A stretch of 64,000 nt of DNA from positions 1 through 64,000 of the forward strand of contig NZ_JAFFPS010000057.1 in the NCBI RefSeq assembly GCF_016919165.1, written 5' to 3'. The notes under the pieces are model-generated. The model saw nothing but the letters and a program-made list of their open reading frames with translations. It was not told where the DNA came from and did no database searches. Both the position numbers and the translations under genes were made by a program. Position 1 is the first letter of the stretch. Each line of letters opens with the position of its first letter. Below are positions 35,653 to 45,667 of this stretch, piece after piece. This DNA comes from Leptospira chreensis (GTDB lineage Bacteria > Spirochaetota > Leptospiria > Leptospirales > Leptospiraceae).

Positions 35653-36165
35653 ATGGCAGTTGCAAAAAAGAAAAGTAGTTCTAAAAAACCAAAACCTGGT
35701 GTAAAAAAAGTAGAATATATTGGTTCACCGACTCAAACTATCACTCCCTTTCTTATGTTCAATGCGAACATCGAAGAAGTTGCCAAATTTTATAAATCCA
35801 TATTCAAAAAATCTAAATTTCTTGTCGTCAATCCCACGCAGGCGGAATTCACTTTGAATGGTCAAAAGTTTTTTGCCTTCAATGGAGGGCTTGGCTTTCA
35901 ATTCAGTTGGGGTGTCTCCTTTATGATTAGCGTGGAAACACAAAAGGAAGTGGATCATTATTGGAATGGTCTTCTTGCTGATGGTGGTAAAGAAAGTATG
36001 TGCGGTTGGCTTCAGGACAAATTTGGAATGTGGTGGCAGGTCACACCAAAGATTCTTTTGAAACTCATTTCTCATCCCGATCCAGAAAAGGCCGAACGAG
36101 CCCAAGAAGCAATGCTCAAGATGCGTAAAATTGACATCGCTGCATTGAAAGCAGCCGTCGCTTAA
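35653..36165 (+). CDS. PhnB-like VOC-fold protein
   Basis: 170 residues. After a Lys-rich start, residues 24-145 match the PhnB-type glyoxalase/VOC fold: TITPFLMFNANIEEVAKFY, then EFTLNGQKFFAFNGG, then DHYWNGLLADGGKESMCGWL and DKFGMWWQVTP. This small-molecule-binding group is known from many bacteria, with no firm reaction. AAGGAGAAG before the ATG is a good ribosome-binding site. It is followed by a DUF1330 gene; both are probably small detoxification or stress enzymes. Confidence 0.75.
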   Translation: MAVAKKKSSSKKPKPGVKKVEYIGSPTQTITPFLMFNANIEEVAKFYKSIFKKSKFLVVNPTQAEFTLNGQKFFAFNGGLGFQFSWGVSFMISVETQKEVDHYWNGLLADGGKESMCGWLQDKFGMWWQVTPKILLKLISHPDPEKAERAQEAMLKMRKIDIAALKAAVA

Positions 36166-36226
36166 TTTGCGTGATCGTTCCATTTAAGATTAAAAAATAT
36201 TCAGGAAAACGAACAAACAAATTACA

Positions 36227-36559
36227 ATGACAAATCCAATGGGCAAAACTCAATTCGCGTATGAAACAATCGTTGGTTTACAAGTAAAAAACGAAGACTT
36301 ATACACTGATTACCGAAAGGCAATGACTCCTCTATTGAAACAATATGGAGGAGGGTTTCGTTATGATTTTAGAATTAAGGAAACACTCATTAGTGAAAAT
36401 CCAAAAGAGATTAACCGAGTGTTCTTAATTTTTTTTCCAAGTAAAGAAACAAAGGAACGTTTCTTCGCGGATCCCGAATATTTAAAAATCAGAGAAACCT
36501 ATTTTACGCCTTCCGTTGCATCCACAACCATCATTTCCGAATATGACCGGTTCCAATAA
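36227..36559 (+). CDS. DUF1330-like small protein
   Basis: 110 residues. The order FAYETIVGLQVKNEDLYTDYRKAM, LKQYGGGFRYDFRI, NRVFLIFFPSKETKERFFADPEY fits the DUF1330 ferredoxin-like fold, whose dimers are related to other small alpha/beta barrels. No catalytic residue is known in the family. It is not exported. It lies 61 bases after the VOC gene on the same strand. Confidence 0.65.
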   Translation: MTNPMGKTQFAYETIVGLQVKNEDLYTDYRKAMTPLLKQYGGGFRYDFRIKETLISENPKEINRVFLIFFPSKETKERFFADPEYLKIRETYFTPSVASTTIISEYDRFQ

Positions 36560-36697
36560 GTTAGGGACTACGAAACGAAAGGTTAAAAATCAAATCCGCT
36601 TTTTTTAACAACGAAGGTCGCTAATCAGTTCAAAATTTCTAGCCATAGGTACATTCTAAATGACTTGGAAAGTTGAATCGTGGTAGTGAATCTACTT

Positions 36698-37942
36698 TCA
36701 AATATTTGATTCTTCTTTGTTTTTTTCAGATCTTTTTTCGGATTCTGCAATCATCCCATCCCAGTTTGGAAATGGATCTTCGAGAGATGCCCATTTTGTT
36801 GGCCCCGCTTTGTATTCGGAATCACTGAGCAGGCATTTGTCGAGAGAGGCTCGTAGTTTCTTTTCATCCATATCTCTTCCAATGAGAACAATCTCTTGGC
36901 GTCTATCTCCCCAAGGTTCCAACCAATGGGCCTGCAAATTTTCGAATACATCGGGATCATCCGGAATCTCTTCCTCGGGAATACTCGCCCACCAATATCC
37001 TTCTGGTTTATAAGAAGATAGGTTTCCGGCTTGGGAGTAGAGGATCACCCAATCCATTTTCGTTGCAACCCATACAAAACCTTTGGCTCGAACGAGGCCT
37101 GGTTTTTCCGAATGTAACCACTCGTAAAATCTAGTTGGATGGAAGGGGCGTCTATTTCCATACACAAAACTTTTGATTCCATACTCTTCTGTTTCGGGGG
37201 TATGTTCCCCGCGGAGTTCCTTCAGCCAAAGAGGAGACTGGCTTGCTTTATCAAAATCAAATCGACCTGTATTTAAAACTTTTGTCAAAGGAACTTTGCT
37301 ATAGTCAGTGGTGATGATCTCCGCATCCGCATTTAAGGATCTTAAAATCGTAAGGAGCCGATTCTTTTTTTCTTCCGACAACAAACTGATTTTATTGACT
37401 ATGATGGTGTCACTAAATTCCACTTGGTCCACAAGTAGATCCACAATGTCTCTATCATCTTCTTCTCCGGCACCTAATTCACGTTCTCTGAGCGAGTCCA
37501 AACTTTCAAAATCTTTTAGAAAATTAAGAGCATCCACTACCGTAATCATAGAATCTAGTTGAACAAGATCAGACAAACTCACACCCGATTCATCAGCAAA
37601 GGTAAATGTCTCGGCAATGGGAAGGGGTTCGGAAATTCCAGTGGATTCAATCAGGATCGAATCAAATTTTCCATCTTTGGCAAGTTTGGTGATCTCAATG
37701 AGTAGATCTTCCCGAAGAGTGCAACAAATACATCCATTCGACATTTCGACTAGTTTTTCGCTCGTGCGACTGAAACTGCCACCGGAAGCCACAAGCCTCG
37801 CATCAATATTCACTTCGCTCATATCATTGACAATGACGGCGACACGAAGCCCCTCCCTGTTCGAAAGGATATGGTTCAGTAGGGTGGTTTTGCCAGCTCC
37901 TAAAAATCCAGAGAGGACGGTCACAGGAATTTTTGGTTTCAT
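36698..37942 (-). CDS. COG0523 (CobW-type) GTPase, zinc metallochaperone candidate
   Basis: 414 residues. The start at 37942 is preferred over the ORF's first codon (38011) because AAGGA lies upstream at the right distance. The Walker A is GFLGAGKTT (12-20). The COG0523 metal site GCICCT (Cys71, Cys73, Cys74) and the DESIL-type Walker B (SILIESTG) follow, and the CobW C-terminal domain with RAKGFVW occupies about 260-400. Such GTPases deliver zinc to target enzymes, especially under zinc shortage. The two Zur-like operators just upstream support that role. The C terminus is charged. Confidence 0.85.
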   Translation of the reverse strand: MKPKIPVTVLSGFLGAGKTTLLNHILSNREGLRVAVIVNDMSEVNIDARLVASGGSFSRTSEKLVEMSNGCICCTLREDLLIEITKLAKDGKFDSILIESTGISEPLPIAETFTFADESGVSLSDLVQLDSMITVVDALNFLKDFESLDSLRERELGAGEEDDRDIVDLLVDQVEFSDTIIVNKISLLSEEKKNRLLTILRSLNADAEIITTDYSKVPLTKVLNTGRFDFDKASQSPLWLKELRGEHTPETEEYGIKSFVYGNRRPFHPTRFYEWLHSEKPGLVRAKGFVWVATKMDWVILYSQAGNLSSYKPEGYWWASIPEEEIPDDPDVFENLQAHWLEPWGDRRQEIVLIGRDMDEKKLRASLDKCLLSDSEYKAGPTKWASLEDPFPNWDGMIAESEKRSEKNKEESNI

Positions 37943-37954
37943 CGAGATTTCCTT

Positions 37955-37973
37955 AATGCAATATAGTTGCATT
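37955..37973. promoter_or_regulatory. Putative Zur box, copy A
   Basis: TGCAAT-ATA-GTTGCA with AA/TT flanks, 12 bases upstream of the GTPase start. One mismatch breaks the symmetry. Copy B lies 50 bases further upstream; copy C lies before the znu locus. Confidence 0.6.
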
Positions 37974-38003
37974 TGTTTTCTCGGGGAATTCCTGTCAATC
38001 AGT

Positions 38004-38024
38004 AAACGCAATTTTGTTGCATTT
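38004..38024. promoter_or_regulatory. Putative Zur box, copy B
   Basis: CGCAAT-TTT-GTTGCA with AAA/TTT flanks, exactly 50 bases (about five helical turns) from copy A. It shares GTTGCATTTG with copy A. Confidence 0.55.
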
Positions 38025-38083
38025 GATTGCGAATCTTAAACTAGGACTTTACCTTAAAAAGATGAGGAAATCCTTGCAATTTA

Positions 38084-38096
38084 TGAACTAAGTTCA
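38084..38096. promoter_or_regulatory. TGAAC-N3-GTTCA motif (perfect)
   Basis: TGAAC-TAA-GTTCA, a perfect inverted repeat 12 bases upstream of the chemotaxis receptor ATG. It matches the motif at 27711 and the imperfect copies near 27620, 27755 and 29914. Confidence 0.35.
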
Positions 38097-38108
38097 AATT
38101 CTTTCGAT

Positions 38109-39647
38109 ATGCAATTGGATTCTTATTACTTAAAAGCCACAAAGACCATCAATTCCATCCGTACCACCCTCCTTGTGATTTTTATTTTAGGAATTCTCGG
38201 GAGTTTGGGATCTCTGCATAGAAACCAACTCATCATGATGCTTTTCACCACCTTCTTTTATGGAATGGTGGCTCTCACACAATTCATCCTTCTAAAAAAA
38301 GGAAAGAATCCTCATGCCTTTTGGTTTGTTTTCATTGATATCATTCTCATTGGTTCGAATACCTGGGGACAAAGTATTCTTGATTTGGATATTGCTTCTT
38401 CCGCTCTAAAGGATGGGGTGAATTATATTATATCGTTTTTTATTTTACTCTATTCTGGTTTTCTATTTTCTTCCCGCCAAACCTATGTTTTGGGAGGAAT
38501 GCTTGCGGTGGTGCAAATTGGGTCTTTAGTTCTCTCCGCAAAGACAGGGATGGAATTTGTGGATCGAAACGATACCCATAAAATGGCTTATTCCATTTCC
38601 TTACCTGTAGAAATTGTAAAAGTTTTTTTTCTGATCATGGCCTCTGTCGCCATTGCTAAGATGGTGGGACTCCTCACATCCATTCGGGATGAAGCCATCC
38701 TTGGAAAAAATACATCGGAAGCACATTCCAAAGTAATGGAAAAACAAAAAGAAGCTATGGTAGAAACAGGAGAAAGTTTAAACCAATCAGTGGCTTCCTT
38801 AAAAGTTTTTGCCAATGATTTGAATGGTTTGGTGCAAAACCAAGCGGCTTCTATTGAAGAAATCTCGGCTTCCTTAACAGAGATTTCTCAATCCACAGAA
38901 AATTCTTTTTCCTTTGTCAAAGACCAATACAAACGCATTGAAACTTTGAACGAAGAAAGTATCACCTTAGAAGGAATTGTCAAATCCGTTCGTATAGAAA
39001 TGGATTCGATCTCAGAACAAATCAACGAATCTTCTAAATTTAGTAATTTAGTGACGGGTTCCATGGAAAACTTAAACTCCATTTTAAGCGAGGTGAGTTC
39101 CAGTTTTCAGAAAGTAGAAGACGTAAACCAAATCATGAAAGAGATCGCCGACCAAACCAATCTCCTGGCACTAAATGCATCCATTGAAGCGGCAAGGGCA
39201 GGGGAACATGGTCGTGGGTTCGCTGTTGTGGCCCAAGAAGTTGCCAAACTTGCCGACAATTCAGCAACCAATGCCAGTATCATTTCCAAAACCATTCTCA
39301 AATCCAAATCGGATTTACTCAAAGGAAATACCTCGGCGAAAGATGCCAACGATCTCGCACAAAACCAAGAAAAGGAAATGTCCAAAATCCAAAATAAGGT
39401 CATTCATTTTAATGAACAGTTTGTCGACTTACAAAGATTAAATGCTCGGGTTGTGGAATCACAAAAAGAACTAAAAGACCTTTCCTCTCAACTAGAAACC
39501 ATTGCCAAAGAACAGTCATTGGGAAACCAGGAAGTGATGCGGGCCGCAGAAAGTATAGAGGATGCCGTCCAAGTTGTAGCTGAAAATACAAGGGTCCTTT
39601 CGGAACATATTGAAGACATCCAGACTTTGGCAAATCGCATCAAGTAA
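38109..39647 (+). CDS. Methyl-accepting chemotaxis protein
   Basis: 512 residues. The first 195 contain about six hydrophobic segments without a periplasmic ligand domain, so this receptor senses through its membrane part or in the cytoplasm. The rest is the coiled-coil signalling domain, with the conserved hairpin tip [19 protein letters not shown] (about 345-370) that contacts CheA/CheW. It has the usual heptad pattern, so methylation sites are likely, though I did not place them. It stands alone on the plus strand; a TGAAC-N3-GTTCA motif lies directly upstream. Confidence 0.9.
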   Translation: MQLDSYYLKATKTINSIRTTLLVIFILGILGSLGSLHRNQLIMMLFTTFFYGMVALTQFILLKKGKNPHAFWFVFIDIILIGSNTWGQSILDLDIASSALKDGVNYIISFFILLYSGFLFSSRQTYVLGGMLAVVQIGSLVLSAKTGMEFVDRNDTHKMAYSISLPVEIVKVFFLIMASVAIAKMVGLLTSIRDEAILGKNTSEAHSKVMEKQKEAMVETGESLNQSVASLKVFANDLNGLVQNQAASIEEISASLTEISQSTENSFSFVKDQYKRIETLNEESITLEGIVKSVRIEMDSISEQINESSKFSNLVTGSMENLNSILSEVSSSFQKVEDVNQIMKEIADQTNLLALNASIEAARAGEHGRGFAVVAQEVAKLADNSATNASIISKTILKSKSDLLKGNTSAKDANDLAQNQEKEMSKIQNKVIHFNEQFVDLQRLNARVVESQKELKDLSSQLETIAKEQSLGNQEVMRAAESIEDAVQVVAENTRVLSEHIEDIQTLANRIK

Positions 39648-39773
39648 TCCTTGTCTAACACCATTAACTTAACACCTTCCCCTTTCGTTCAGGCCTTGGG
39701 ATGGGAAAACTATTTGTAATTCTCCTCCCCAGTTTGATCATTGAGTGAAAGTCCTGCTTTAGGAGCCGACAGT

Positions 39774-41531
39774 ATGATTTCGAATAACTATTTTAACGAT
39801 AACGATGACCTGATTGATCATTTTGATTCCCTTACCCCTTGGAATGAGGTGGTAGACCAATACGAACAAGGTTTTGAAGACTTTGCCGAATACCAAAAAT
39901 CAGGAAAGGAAGAACTCGCTTTTGCTCCTGGAAACTATGAAGACGCCATTGAATTCTACCGTTCTACTTTGGAAGCCGGTGGAGATATTGCCGGAAACGA
40001 CATCTCTCAAATCGCCAAACAAATGGATGAAGAGGGACTGAAATACAAAGACGGACAAGTGGGATTTCCTAAAGCCATGCTCGATGTGGTAGAAAAAATC
40101 AAATCGGCGGGACTCCTTCCTTACGGAATCCACAGACATTACGGTGGGCTCGGCCTTCCTTCTGTCGTACAATCGATGTTATCTGAATGTGTCTCTCGTG
40201 GAGATGGATCTCTTGCGATCACTCTGGGATGTATGAACCTTGCAGAAACGGTAGAACGATTTGGAACCGATGAAATGATTCATGAATTTGTTCCGAAGAT
40301 GGCTGCTGGTGAACTTTGTGGGGCTATGGCACTTACAGAACCAAACTACGGATCGGACCTTCCTAACTTACAAACCAAAGCGATCAAAGGCGAAGACGGA
40401 ACTTGGAAGATCACTGGAACTAAACGTTTCATCACTCATGCTTGTGGATTTGGATCCGCACCTTCTATCATTCTAACACTTGCAAGAACGGGAAATACAA
40501 CCAGTGGTGCTCGTGGTCTCTCTTTCTTTTTAGTTCATTCCAAAGATGTATTTGTAGCATCTATTGAAAAGAAGATGGGACTTCACTGTTCTCCTACTTG
40601 CGAAGTGGTTTTTGAAAACAGTCCTGGAATTCTCATTGGGGAAGAAGGGAAAGGCCTTGTGAAATATTCCATGGCCATGATGAACCAAGCACGACTCAAC
40701 ATTGCTGCCCAAGCGATGGGGATTGCTACTGCTGCTTACTTCGAAGGAAGAAAATATGCAGAAGAAAGAGTTCAATTCGGAAAAACCATCAACAACATCA
40801 CGGCAGTGAAAAAGATGTTGGAAAGAATGGAACGAGAAGTGGCTGCGATGCGTTGTATTTTATATGAAGCAAGTTACGCAGTAGACCAGTATCGTTGGAA
40901 AGAAGAACGAGGAAAAATGAAAGGTCTCACAGAGAAGGAAATCAAAAAAGATGAAACCTTCAAAAAATGGGAAAAACTTGCCTCACTCTTCACTCCACTT
41001 TCCAAATACTATATCACAGAAATGGCAAATCTTGTTGCTTATGATTCCATGCAAATTCACGGCGGATCGGGTTACACGGAAGATTATGATGTAGCACGTT
41101 TGTATCGTGATGTGCGAATCACTAATATTTACGAAGGAACCACACAACTCCAAACCGTTGCTTGTATCGGTGGAATTGTTTCTGGTATGACAGAAACTGG
41201 AATTTACCGCGAATATTTGAAATCGGAAATGGCTACTTTTACTTCGAGCCAAGGCCTAAACGACCTATTCAAACAATTTGAAACCGTTGTGGCAGAATTT
41301 GCAGAAATTGATTCCACTCCTCTTCGTGAAGAGTTGGCTTTTGAAGTAGTAGAGTCGGCAGCACGTTTTCACAATAGTTTGTTACTCGAAAGAAGTATTG
41401 GCAGGTCCAAGGTAGAAAGAAGAAACTATCGTAAATCGATCTCTGATGCTTACATTCTTGACAGTTCGGCGATCCTTGCAGCGAACCTAACAAAGATTCG
41501 TGGAAAGAAAAAAGCTCCCGTCACTGCATAA
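39774..41531 (+). CDS. Acyl-CoA dehydrogenase (long FadE-type)
   Basis: 585 residues. The ATG at 39774 has AGGAG eight bases upstream; an upstream GTG is less likely. It oxidises acyl-CoA to the trans-2-enoyl form using FAD, the first step of beta-oxidation. [19 protein letters not shown] (substrate and FAD contact), [15 protein letters not shown] and [12 protein letters not shown] are family hallmarks. The IYEGTTQ near 462 gives the usual catalytic Glu. The C-terminal 110 residues form an extra helical domain typical of the longer enzymes. An amidohydrolase follows on the same strand. Confidence 0.9.
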   Translation: MISNNYFNDNDDLIDHFDSLTPWNEVVDQYEQGFEDFAEYQKSGKEELAFAPGNYEDAIEFYRSTLEAGGDIAGNDISQIAKQMDEEGLKYKDGQVGFPKAMLDVVEKIKSAGLLPYGIHRHYGGLGLPSVVQSMLSECVSRGDGSLAITLGCMNLAETVERFGTDEMIHEFVPKMAAGELCGAMALTEPNYGSDLPNLQTKAIKGEDGTWKITGTKRFITHACGFGSAPSIILTLARTGNTTSGARGLSFFLVHSKDVFVASIEKKMGLHCSPTCEVVFENSPGILIGEEGKGLVKYSMAMMNQARLNIAAQAMGIATAAYFEGRKYAEERVQFGKTINNITAVKKMLERMEREVAAMRCILYEASYAVDQYRWKEERGKMKGLTEKEIKKDETFKKWEKLASLFTPLSKYYITEMANLVAYDSMQIHGGSGYTEDYDVARLYRDVRITNIYEGTTQLQTVACIGGIVSGMTETGIYREYLKSEMATFTSSQGLNDLFKQFETVVAEFAEIDSTPLREELAFEVVESAARFHNSLLLERSIGRSKVERRNYRKSISDAYILDSSAILAANLTKIRGKKKAPVTA

Positions 41532-41574
41532 ACCAGTAGATCATTCTCCTCTTCTTCCTTGTTACGCTTGTTTT

Positions 41575-42531
41575 ATGGGAGAAGGGGAAGGACTTGAATC
41601 TTCGAATAAACCTGACACTCGGATCTCTTCTCCTTTTTCTTGGAGGGGAGATTCTTATCCTCCCATCCTAGATTCAGAAACTCCCGACCATTTGGATCGG
41701 ATTCGTAATTTGGGAATTCCTTATATCTTCGATATCCACACTCATTTTTTTCCTGAGACCGTGATGAAACTAATTTGGCGTTGGTTTGACAATGTGAACT
41801 GGGCCATTGGTTATAGGCTTCCCGAAGCGGAAAGAGTGGAGCGGCTCCACCACAATGGGATCAAACGATTCACCACTCTCAATTATGCACACAAAGCCGA
41901 TATGGCTTCGTCTTTAAATGATTGGACTTATGCTAATTTCAAAAATTGGAAAGGGGCCATTCCCTTTGGAACTTTTTATCCAGAAGAGGGTGTTCTTACT
42001 TATGTAAAAAAAGCTGTGGAAGAATATGGGTTCCTTGGTTTTAAACTCCACTGCGAAGTTTCCAAACTCAATTTAAACCGACCGGAACTTGGGGATACCT
42101 TCTCGTATTTGCAAGAGAAACAAATTCCCATTCTCATTCATACAGGAACGGCACCCCTACCGGGCGAGTTTACAGGGATCGAGTTCTTCAAACCATTTCT
42201 CGAAACCTATCCTAAGTTAAAGATCATTGTGGCCCATATGGGAGCCAATGAAATCTCCGCCTATGCTTCGTTACTCGATACTTATCCAAATTTAAGCCTT
42301 GATACCACTATGGTTTTTGTGGACTTTCTCGCGACAGGGAAAGCCGAAGATGTGGACTCGGCCGTATCGTATTTGGAAACCTACCAGGATCAAATTTACT
42401 TTGGATCTGATTTCCCAAACATCCCCTACAACCTAAACCACCCCATCACTCGGCTTTTGGATCTACCCATCAGTGATCGGGCCAAACAAAAAATTCTCTA
42501 TCAGAACGCAGAAAACTTATTTTTTAAATGA
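41575..42531 (+). CDS. Amidohydrolase-family metal enzyme
   Basis: 318 residues, counted from the ATG at 41575. The open frame could start at a GTG (41500) that overlaps the acyl-CoA dehydrogenase by 32 bases, and neither has a clear ribosome-binding site. The motif FDIHTHFFPE near residue 52 is the HxH metal site of TIM-barrel amidohydrolase_2 enzymes. HTGTAPLPGEF, VAHMGA and YFGSDFPN supply the remaining His and Asp ligands. Substrate unknown; decarboxylases and lactonases share this fold. The Zur-type operator of the znu locus begins 10 bases after its stop. Confidence 0.75.
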   Translation: MGEGEGLESSNKPDTRISSPFSWRGDSYPPILDSETPDHLDRIRNLGIPYIFDIHTHFFPETVMKLIWRWFDNVNWAIGYRLPEAERVERLHHNGIKRFTTLNYAHKADMASSLNDWTYANFKNWKGAIPFGTFYPEEGVLTYVKKAVEEYGFLGFKLHCEVSKLNLNRPELGDTFSYLQEKQIPILIHTGTAPLPGEFTGIEFFKPFLETYPKLKIIVAHMGANEISAYASLLDTYPNLSLDTTMVFVDFLATGKAEDVDSAVSYLETYQDQIYFGSDFPNIPYNLNHPITRLLDLPISDRAKQKILYQNAENLFFK

Positions 42532-42541
42532 AACGTGGTTG

Positions 42542-42564
42542 CATTTGCAACAGTGTTGCAAATG
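42542..42564. promoter_or_regulatory. Putative Zur box, copy C
   Basis: CATTTGCAAC-AGT-GTTGCAAATG is a perfect 10-3-10 inverted repeat. Its core TGCAAC-N3-GTTGCA matches copies A and B before the COG0523 GTPase. It lies 20 bases upstream of the first znu-locus ATG. Confidence 0.7.
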
Positions 42565-42584
42565 ATTGTTCCACAGAGGTATTT

Positions 42585-43328
42585 ATGAAATTTGCCAAGC
42601 TTTTCCTATTTTCTACCATCCTTTTCTCTGTTATGAATTGTGCGGAACTCTTCCAGTCACAAGATAAGAAGGATAATAACGACGCACTATTTGCTCTCCT
42701 TTTGAATGCCGGTTGTACGGTGACTGATGTTTCCTCTCCTTCCACCGGAAGAAAGATTGATTTCACTGCTTGTCGTGGTGATGCGAATGCGGCTCTTGCT
42801 GCCAGCGGCTTTTCATCCTCTTCTGTTTCTCTCAGCGGTGGCCTTGTAGGAACTGGATCTAGTTCTACGGTTTATACAAATGCTTCTAGTTTATCGAGCC
42901 TTGGTGGAGATAAAAAAGCAAGTATCGAAATCGTTTATGTGCTTTCTCAAGGCGATTCCAGTTTGGATGCCATCCTTCCTTCCACTACGAACTTAAGTGG
43001 ACCAGGCTTTCATATTTTACCAACAACTGTGAATAAAATCGCAACGAATGGTACCAATTCTGCTTTAGGAACTCCTAGAACTTGGTCTTCTTCTGTATCT
43101 GCTGAAAAAACACTTTGTTTAGAAGTCCACCAAGAAAGTGGGAATGCCCATGTATTTGGTTGGGAGTCCGCTTGTGCCGCTGCTAGCCGAGGCACTTACC
43201 AATTTGAAGAAGATGGGGTTGCCGCTGATTTTGGTGGAGATAGAATTGGATTGCGGATCAATAAGGCTACAGTAAAATCGATCACAATCTATTCCAGTAA
43301 CATTGGAACCGCAGGTTCCTTTCAATAG
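42585..43328 (+). CDS. Zinc-locus lipoprotein
   Basis: 247 residues. The ATG at 42585 has AGAGGT upstream and gives a lipoprotein signal (LFSVMNC, Cys19). The mature part is Ser/Gly-rich and beta-structured. It has cysteine pairs (AGCTV and FTACRG; KTLCLEV and ESACAA), and one His near HQESGNAHVFGWE in the C-terminal half could bind metal. The gene heads the putative Zur-controlled operon, so it is probably an outer-membrane lipoprotein used in zinc capture. The family is not recognised. It is 20 bases upstream of a porin-like gene. Confidence 0.75.
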   Translation: MKFAKLFLFSTILFSVMNCAELFQSQDKKDNNDALFALLLNAGCTVTDVSSPSTGRKIDFTACRGDANAALAASGFSSSSVSLSGGLVGTGSSSTVYTNASSLSSLGGDKKASIEIVYVLSQGDSSLDAILPSTTNLSGPGFHILPTTVNKIATNGTNSALGTPRTWSSSVSAEKTLCLEVHQESGNAHVFGWESACAAASRGTYQFEEDGVAADFGGDRIGLRINKATVKSITIYSSNIGTAGSFQ

Positions 43329-43348
43329 ATTCTAAAATTTAAGACACA

Positions 43349-44707
43349 GTGAAACCAAACCATCGTTTTTCAAAAGTTAAGCTTGGGGGAGTGATCCTCT
43401 CCCTTTTGTTTTCCGCCCTTCTTTTTGCCGAGACAACGGAATGGGAAAAAGAATTAGAAAATAAATTACCAGCTAACAAAAAGGCTACGGTTGTATCTCA
43501 ATCCAAAACGGATACGACTGGCTCTGATTGGGAAGCGGATTTAGAAAAAGACTTACAAGACCAAGAAAAACGAGAAAAGGGAACGGAAGGTAGCAGGGGA
43601 ATCTCCTCTCCTGTCCAATCCAACCAACAGGTCAACCGGTCGGCACAGAACCTTATGATGGATGCTTATGCTGCCCTCGACATCGTGGGTGCTTGGGACA
43701 GAAACAAACCCCGGGGAACAGGGGAGAGGATTGACAACCAACTCGACATCCGCACCGCCGAATTTGGGTTTAACGGGGCCGTTGACCAGTGGATGCGTGG
43801 AACTTTTGTGGGAGCAGCCCACGGGGAAAACGGTAAATACAATTTTGAAGTCCACGAAGCTTGGGTTCAATTTCCTTTTTTACCTTTTAATACTTCTCTG
43901 AAAGCAGGACAGATGTTTATCGATGTGGGTAGACTCAATAAAATCCATGCCCATGACCGCGCTTTTACCATGACACCGATTGTTCACGAAAAATTTATCG
44001 GTTGGGAATCGGCCATTGATACAGGAGCCGAATTTAGTATTTTATTTCCTTGGAAGCTCATCACTCAAGAACTTGTGTTAGGTGCCACGAACGGAAGGAA
44101 ATGGGGACACTCTCATGACGCGGGAGTTCAAAAAAATAACCCACTCATGTATGCCCACTTAAAACATTTTTATTATTTTGGAAACAACTGGGGCACCCAA
44201 TTTGGATTTTCAGGGATTCGTTTTGAACCCACAACAGAAAGAAAAAACCAAAGGTTACTTTACGGGGCCGATGCAGTCCTTCGTTGGAACCGGTCTAATT
44301 TGAGTGAGATAATGCTTATGGGAGAGGCTTGGTACCAACAAGAAGTGTTTCCTTCCAGTATGGATCCTGTTACTTTTCAAAAAACCAAAGCTCCTACAAA
44401 AGACCAGTGGGGAGCTTATGGATTCATTGATTTTAAATTCCACCAATTGTGGTCTGTGGGTTTTCGTTATGATTATTTTACGGACAAGTCCCTTGTGGAT
44501 AAAAATGGGGATCCAGCAAAGAACGCCATTGAAGCCCAGTCCTTTCAAATGACCTTCCATAGTTCTGAATTTGGAAAGGTACGCGGATCCATCGAACGTC
44601 GTTACATCCAAGACTATTCTCGCACTTCGCAGGAAGAAACAAGAGAATACAGATTTTATATCCAAACAGTGGCAGTGCTTGGCTCTCACCCAGCACACAG
44701 TTATTAA
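43349..44707 (+). CDS. Porin-like outer-membrane protein of the zinc locus
   Basis: 452 residues. The start is GTG. A signal peptide (ending LLFAET) is followed by a charged, Glu/Lys-rich linker of about 70 residues (WEKELENKLPANKKA, then SDWEADLEKDLQDQ). A barrel then spans about 105-452, with alternating strands ending aromatic (HFYYFGNNWGTQFGF; SVGFRYDYF). It should form a channel in the outer membrane. In this position, between a Zur-type operator and znuABC, it is a candidate route for zinc across the outer membrane. It has no TonB box, so it is not the usual ZnuD type. Confidence 0.75.
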   Translation: MKPNHRFSKVKLGGVILSLLFSALLFAETTEWEKELENKLPANKKATVVSQSKTDTTGSDWEADLEKDLQDQEKREKGTEGSRGISSPVQSNQQVNRSAQNLMMDAYAALDIVGAWDRNKPRGTGERIDNQLDIRTAEFGFNGAVDQWMRGTFVGAAHGENGKYNFEVHEAWVQFPFLPFNTSLKAGQMFIDVGRLNKIHAHDRAFTMTPIVHEKFIGWESAIDTGAEFSILFPWKLITQELVLGATNGRKWGHSHDAGVQKNNPLMYAHLKHFYYFGNNWGTQFGFSGIRFEPTTERKNQRLLYGADAVLRWNRSNLSEIMLMGEAWYQQEVFPSSMDPVTFQKTKAPTKDQWGAYGFIDFKFHQLWSVGFRYDYFTDKSLVDKNGDPAKNAIEAQSFQMTFHSSEFGKVRGSIERRYIQDYSRTSQEETREYRFYIQTVAVLGSHPAHSY

Positions 44708-44722
44708 GTCAAAAGGTAAGTT

Positions 44723-45667
44723 ATGTTACAGAAAATGTTTTCCAAACAAAGATCCGCATTTTTCCTCTTTAGTTTTTTTCTTTCCCTCTTTTTTGGCCAG
44801 ACTCTCTCGGCTAAAGTATCCCTTGTCACAAGCCTTCCCGATATCAAATACATTGCCGAACAAATTGCCGGAGACCGGGCCGAAGTTTCGGGAATGATTC
44901 GCGGAACCGATGACCCACACTTTGTAATGACAAGGCCCGACTTTCTTGTGAAACTGAGTGAAGCCGATGTGCTTTGTGTGATTGGTCTGGATTTAGAAAT
45001 TGGTTGGATTCCTTACCTCCAACAACAATCCCGCAATATCAAAATCCAAAAAGGACAACCTGGGTATTGCGACACTTCCTTTGGAGTGAAAATCCTTGGT
45101 GAACCTACGGTGATGATGGATCGTTCCATGGGAGATATGCATATCTATGGAAACCCTCATTATTGGAATGATCCTATCAACGCCATCCAAATGGCTCAAA
45201 ATATAAAAAATGCCCTCACTCGTGTGGATCCATTGAATGGGGAATACTACGAAGGAAATTTTAATTCATTCAAAAAACGCCTCATCCAACTCACAAAAGA
45301 AGAAATGAAAAAAATGGAACCATACTTTGGACTGAAAGTGGCCGTTTTTCATGACCAATTTGTCTATTTGGCCTCTCGGTTTAAATTCAATGCCAACTTA
45401 ACCATCGAGGAACGTCCAGGAGTTCCACCTTCTGTCCGTTATATGGACCAAGTCATTAGTTATATGACAGCAGAAAAGATAAAAATTATCTTGATTGGAC
45501 CCTATCACAATCCAAAGTATGCTGAGTATGTGTCGTCAAAAGTGCCGGGATCTGTGGTGGTCACACTACCTGTCTCTGTAGGGGGAACTCCCGAAGCCAA
45601 TACTTACGAAGACACACTCCGGTTGATGTTACAAAAAATACGTGATGCAAGCGACAAAACCAAATAG
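44723..45667 (+). CDS. znuA: Zinc/manganese ABC transporter substrate-binding protein
   Basis: 314 residues with a cleavable signal peptide. It binds the metal in the periplasm and delivers it to the membrane permease. Metal-ligand histidines expected for this family are present: His66 (DDPHF), His146 (NPHYW), His210 (VFHDQF). It has no His-rich loop between the first two ligands, which is unlike Gram-negative ZnuA and nearer the TroA/MntC type. The name znuA is given from locus context, so manganese cannot be excluded. The stop is 23 bases inside the next gene. Confidence 0.85.
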   Translation: MLQKMFSKQRSAFFLFSFFLSLFFGQTLSAKVSLVTSLPDIKYIAEQIAGDRAEVSGMIRGTDDPHFVMTRPDFLVKLSEADVLCVIGLDLEIGWIPYLQQQSRNIKIQKGQPGYCDTSFGVKILGEPTVMMDRSMGDMHIYGNPHYWNDPINAIQMAQNIKNALTRVDPLNGEYYEGNFNSFKKRLIQLTKEEMKKMEPYFGLKVAVFHDQFVYLASRFKFNANLTIEERPGVPPSVRYMDQVISYMTAEKIKIILIGPYHNPKYAEYVSSKVPGSVVVTLPVSVGGTPEANTYEDTLRLMLQKIRDASDKTK

